Source: Candidatus Avelusimicrobium facis
GTDB taxonomy: Bacteria > Elusimicrobiota > Elusimicrobia > Elusimicrobiales > Elusimicrobiaceae
NCBI GenBank assembly: GCA_900762815.1
Contig: CAAFHX010000008.1
Span: 1 to 5,582, forward strand
DNA length: 5,582 bases
Direction: 5' to 3'
The stretch's first letter is position 1; the number at the start of each line of letters is the position of its first letter. The notes beneath the pieces are model-generated. The model searched no databases, was not told where the DNA came from, and saw only the letters and a program-made list of their open reading frames with translations. Both the position numbers and the translations under genes were made by a program. Shown here one piece after another: positions 5,494-5,582 of the stretch.

Positions 5494-5582
5494 TTAAAAA
5501 TTGTTTTCCAGCGCCAAGATTTTATCCACGCGCTTTTTGTAATTGCCTTCGTTGAAATAGTGCGCGGCCAAAAACCGCTCCA
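5494..5582 (-). CDS. C-terminal end of an unidentified gene (cut by the window edge)
   Basis: An open frame enters from the right edge and ends at a TAA (5496-5494). The 28 complete codons give a charged, helix-prone tail: ERFLAAHYFNEGNY followed by KKRVDKILALENNF. The frame is supported by the short gap to pgi, the same orientation, and the fact that another minus-strand frame checked here is closed by a stop. The helical pattern would suit the last helix of a glycosyltransferase or a TPR-like repeat, but 28 residues are too few to name the family. It does not resemble a transaldolase end that I recognise, so it should not be taken as the missing partner of the pgi product. Confidence 0.6.
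   Translation of the reverse strand, partial: ERFLAAHYFNEGNYKKRVDKILALENNF

Noticed and set aside
5494..5582. The partial gene upstream of pgi as a split-off transaldolase.
   Set aside because: Attractive given the type of pgi, but the 28 visible residues do not resemble a transaldolase C-terminus that I can recognise.

Overview
The window looks like ordinary chromosomal DNA from a GC-rich Gram-negative bacterium. It holds one rightward gene at the left end and a tightly packed leftward block covering the rest. An export signal on the protease, a c-di-GMP-type PilZ protein and a complete MiaA/MiaB pair fit a free-living or host-associated diderm. The phosphoglucose isomerase is of the kind otherwise found fused to transaldolase. 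The protein style is reminiscent of Elusimicrobiota, but that placement is an impression, not something the sequence proves. No RNA genes, insertion sequences, CRISPR arrays or long repeats were seen.

Layout. A near-consensus promoter (16-43) and a good Shine-Dalgarno site lead into an exported trypsin-fold serine protease (77-1081, +). It meets miaA tail to tail with a 20-bp overlap. The protease's likely terminator (1111-1148) lies inside the miaA coding region, on the opposite strand. Leftward from the right edge come: the last 28 codons of an unidentified gene (5494-5582), pgi (3803-5467), a terminator (3760-3790), miaB (2522-3751), a PilZ-domain gene two bases further on (2055-2519), a second terminator (2016-2040) and miaA (1062-1997). 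Both miaB and miaA start within about 20 bases of a terminator's U-tract and lack a recognisable Shine-Dalgarno sequence.

Function. MiaA prenylates A37 of tRNAs that read UNN codons, and MiaB methylthiolates the product, so the two enzymes form one pathway. The PilZ protein between them keeps the c-di-GMP-binding motifs and carries an unusual four-cysteine C-terminal tail. It is probably translationally coupled to miaB, which may link second-messenger signalling to the expression of tRNA-modification genes or may be simple operon packing. Pgi interconverts glucose-6-phosphate and fructose-6-phosphate in central metabolism.

No clear new multi-gene system was found. The items most worth a second look are the antisense-embedded terminator, the terminator/start-codon juxtapositions and the PilZ cysteine tail.
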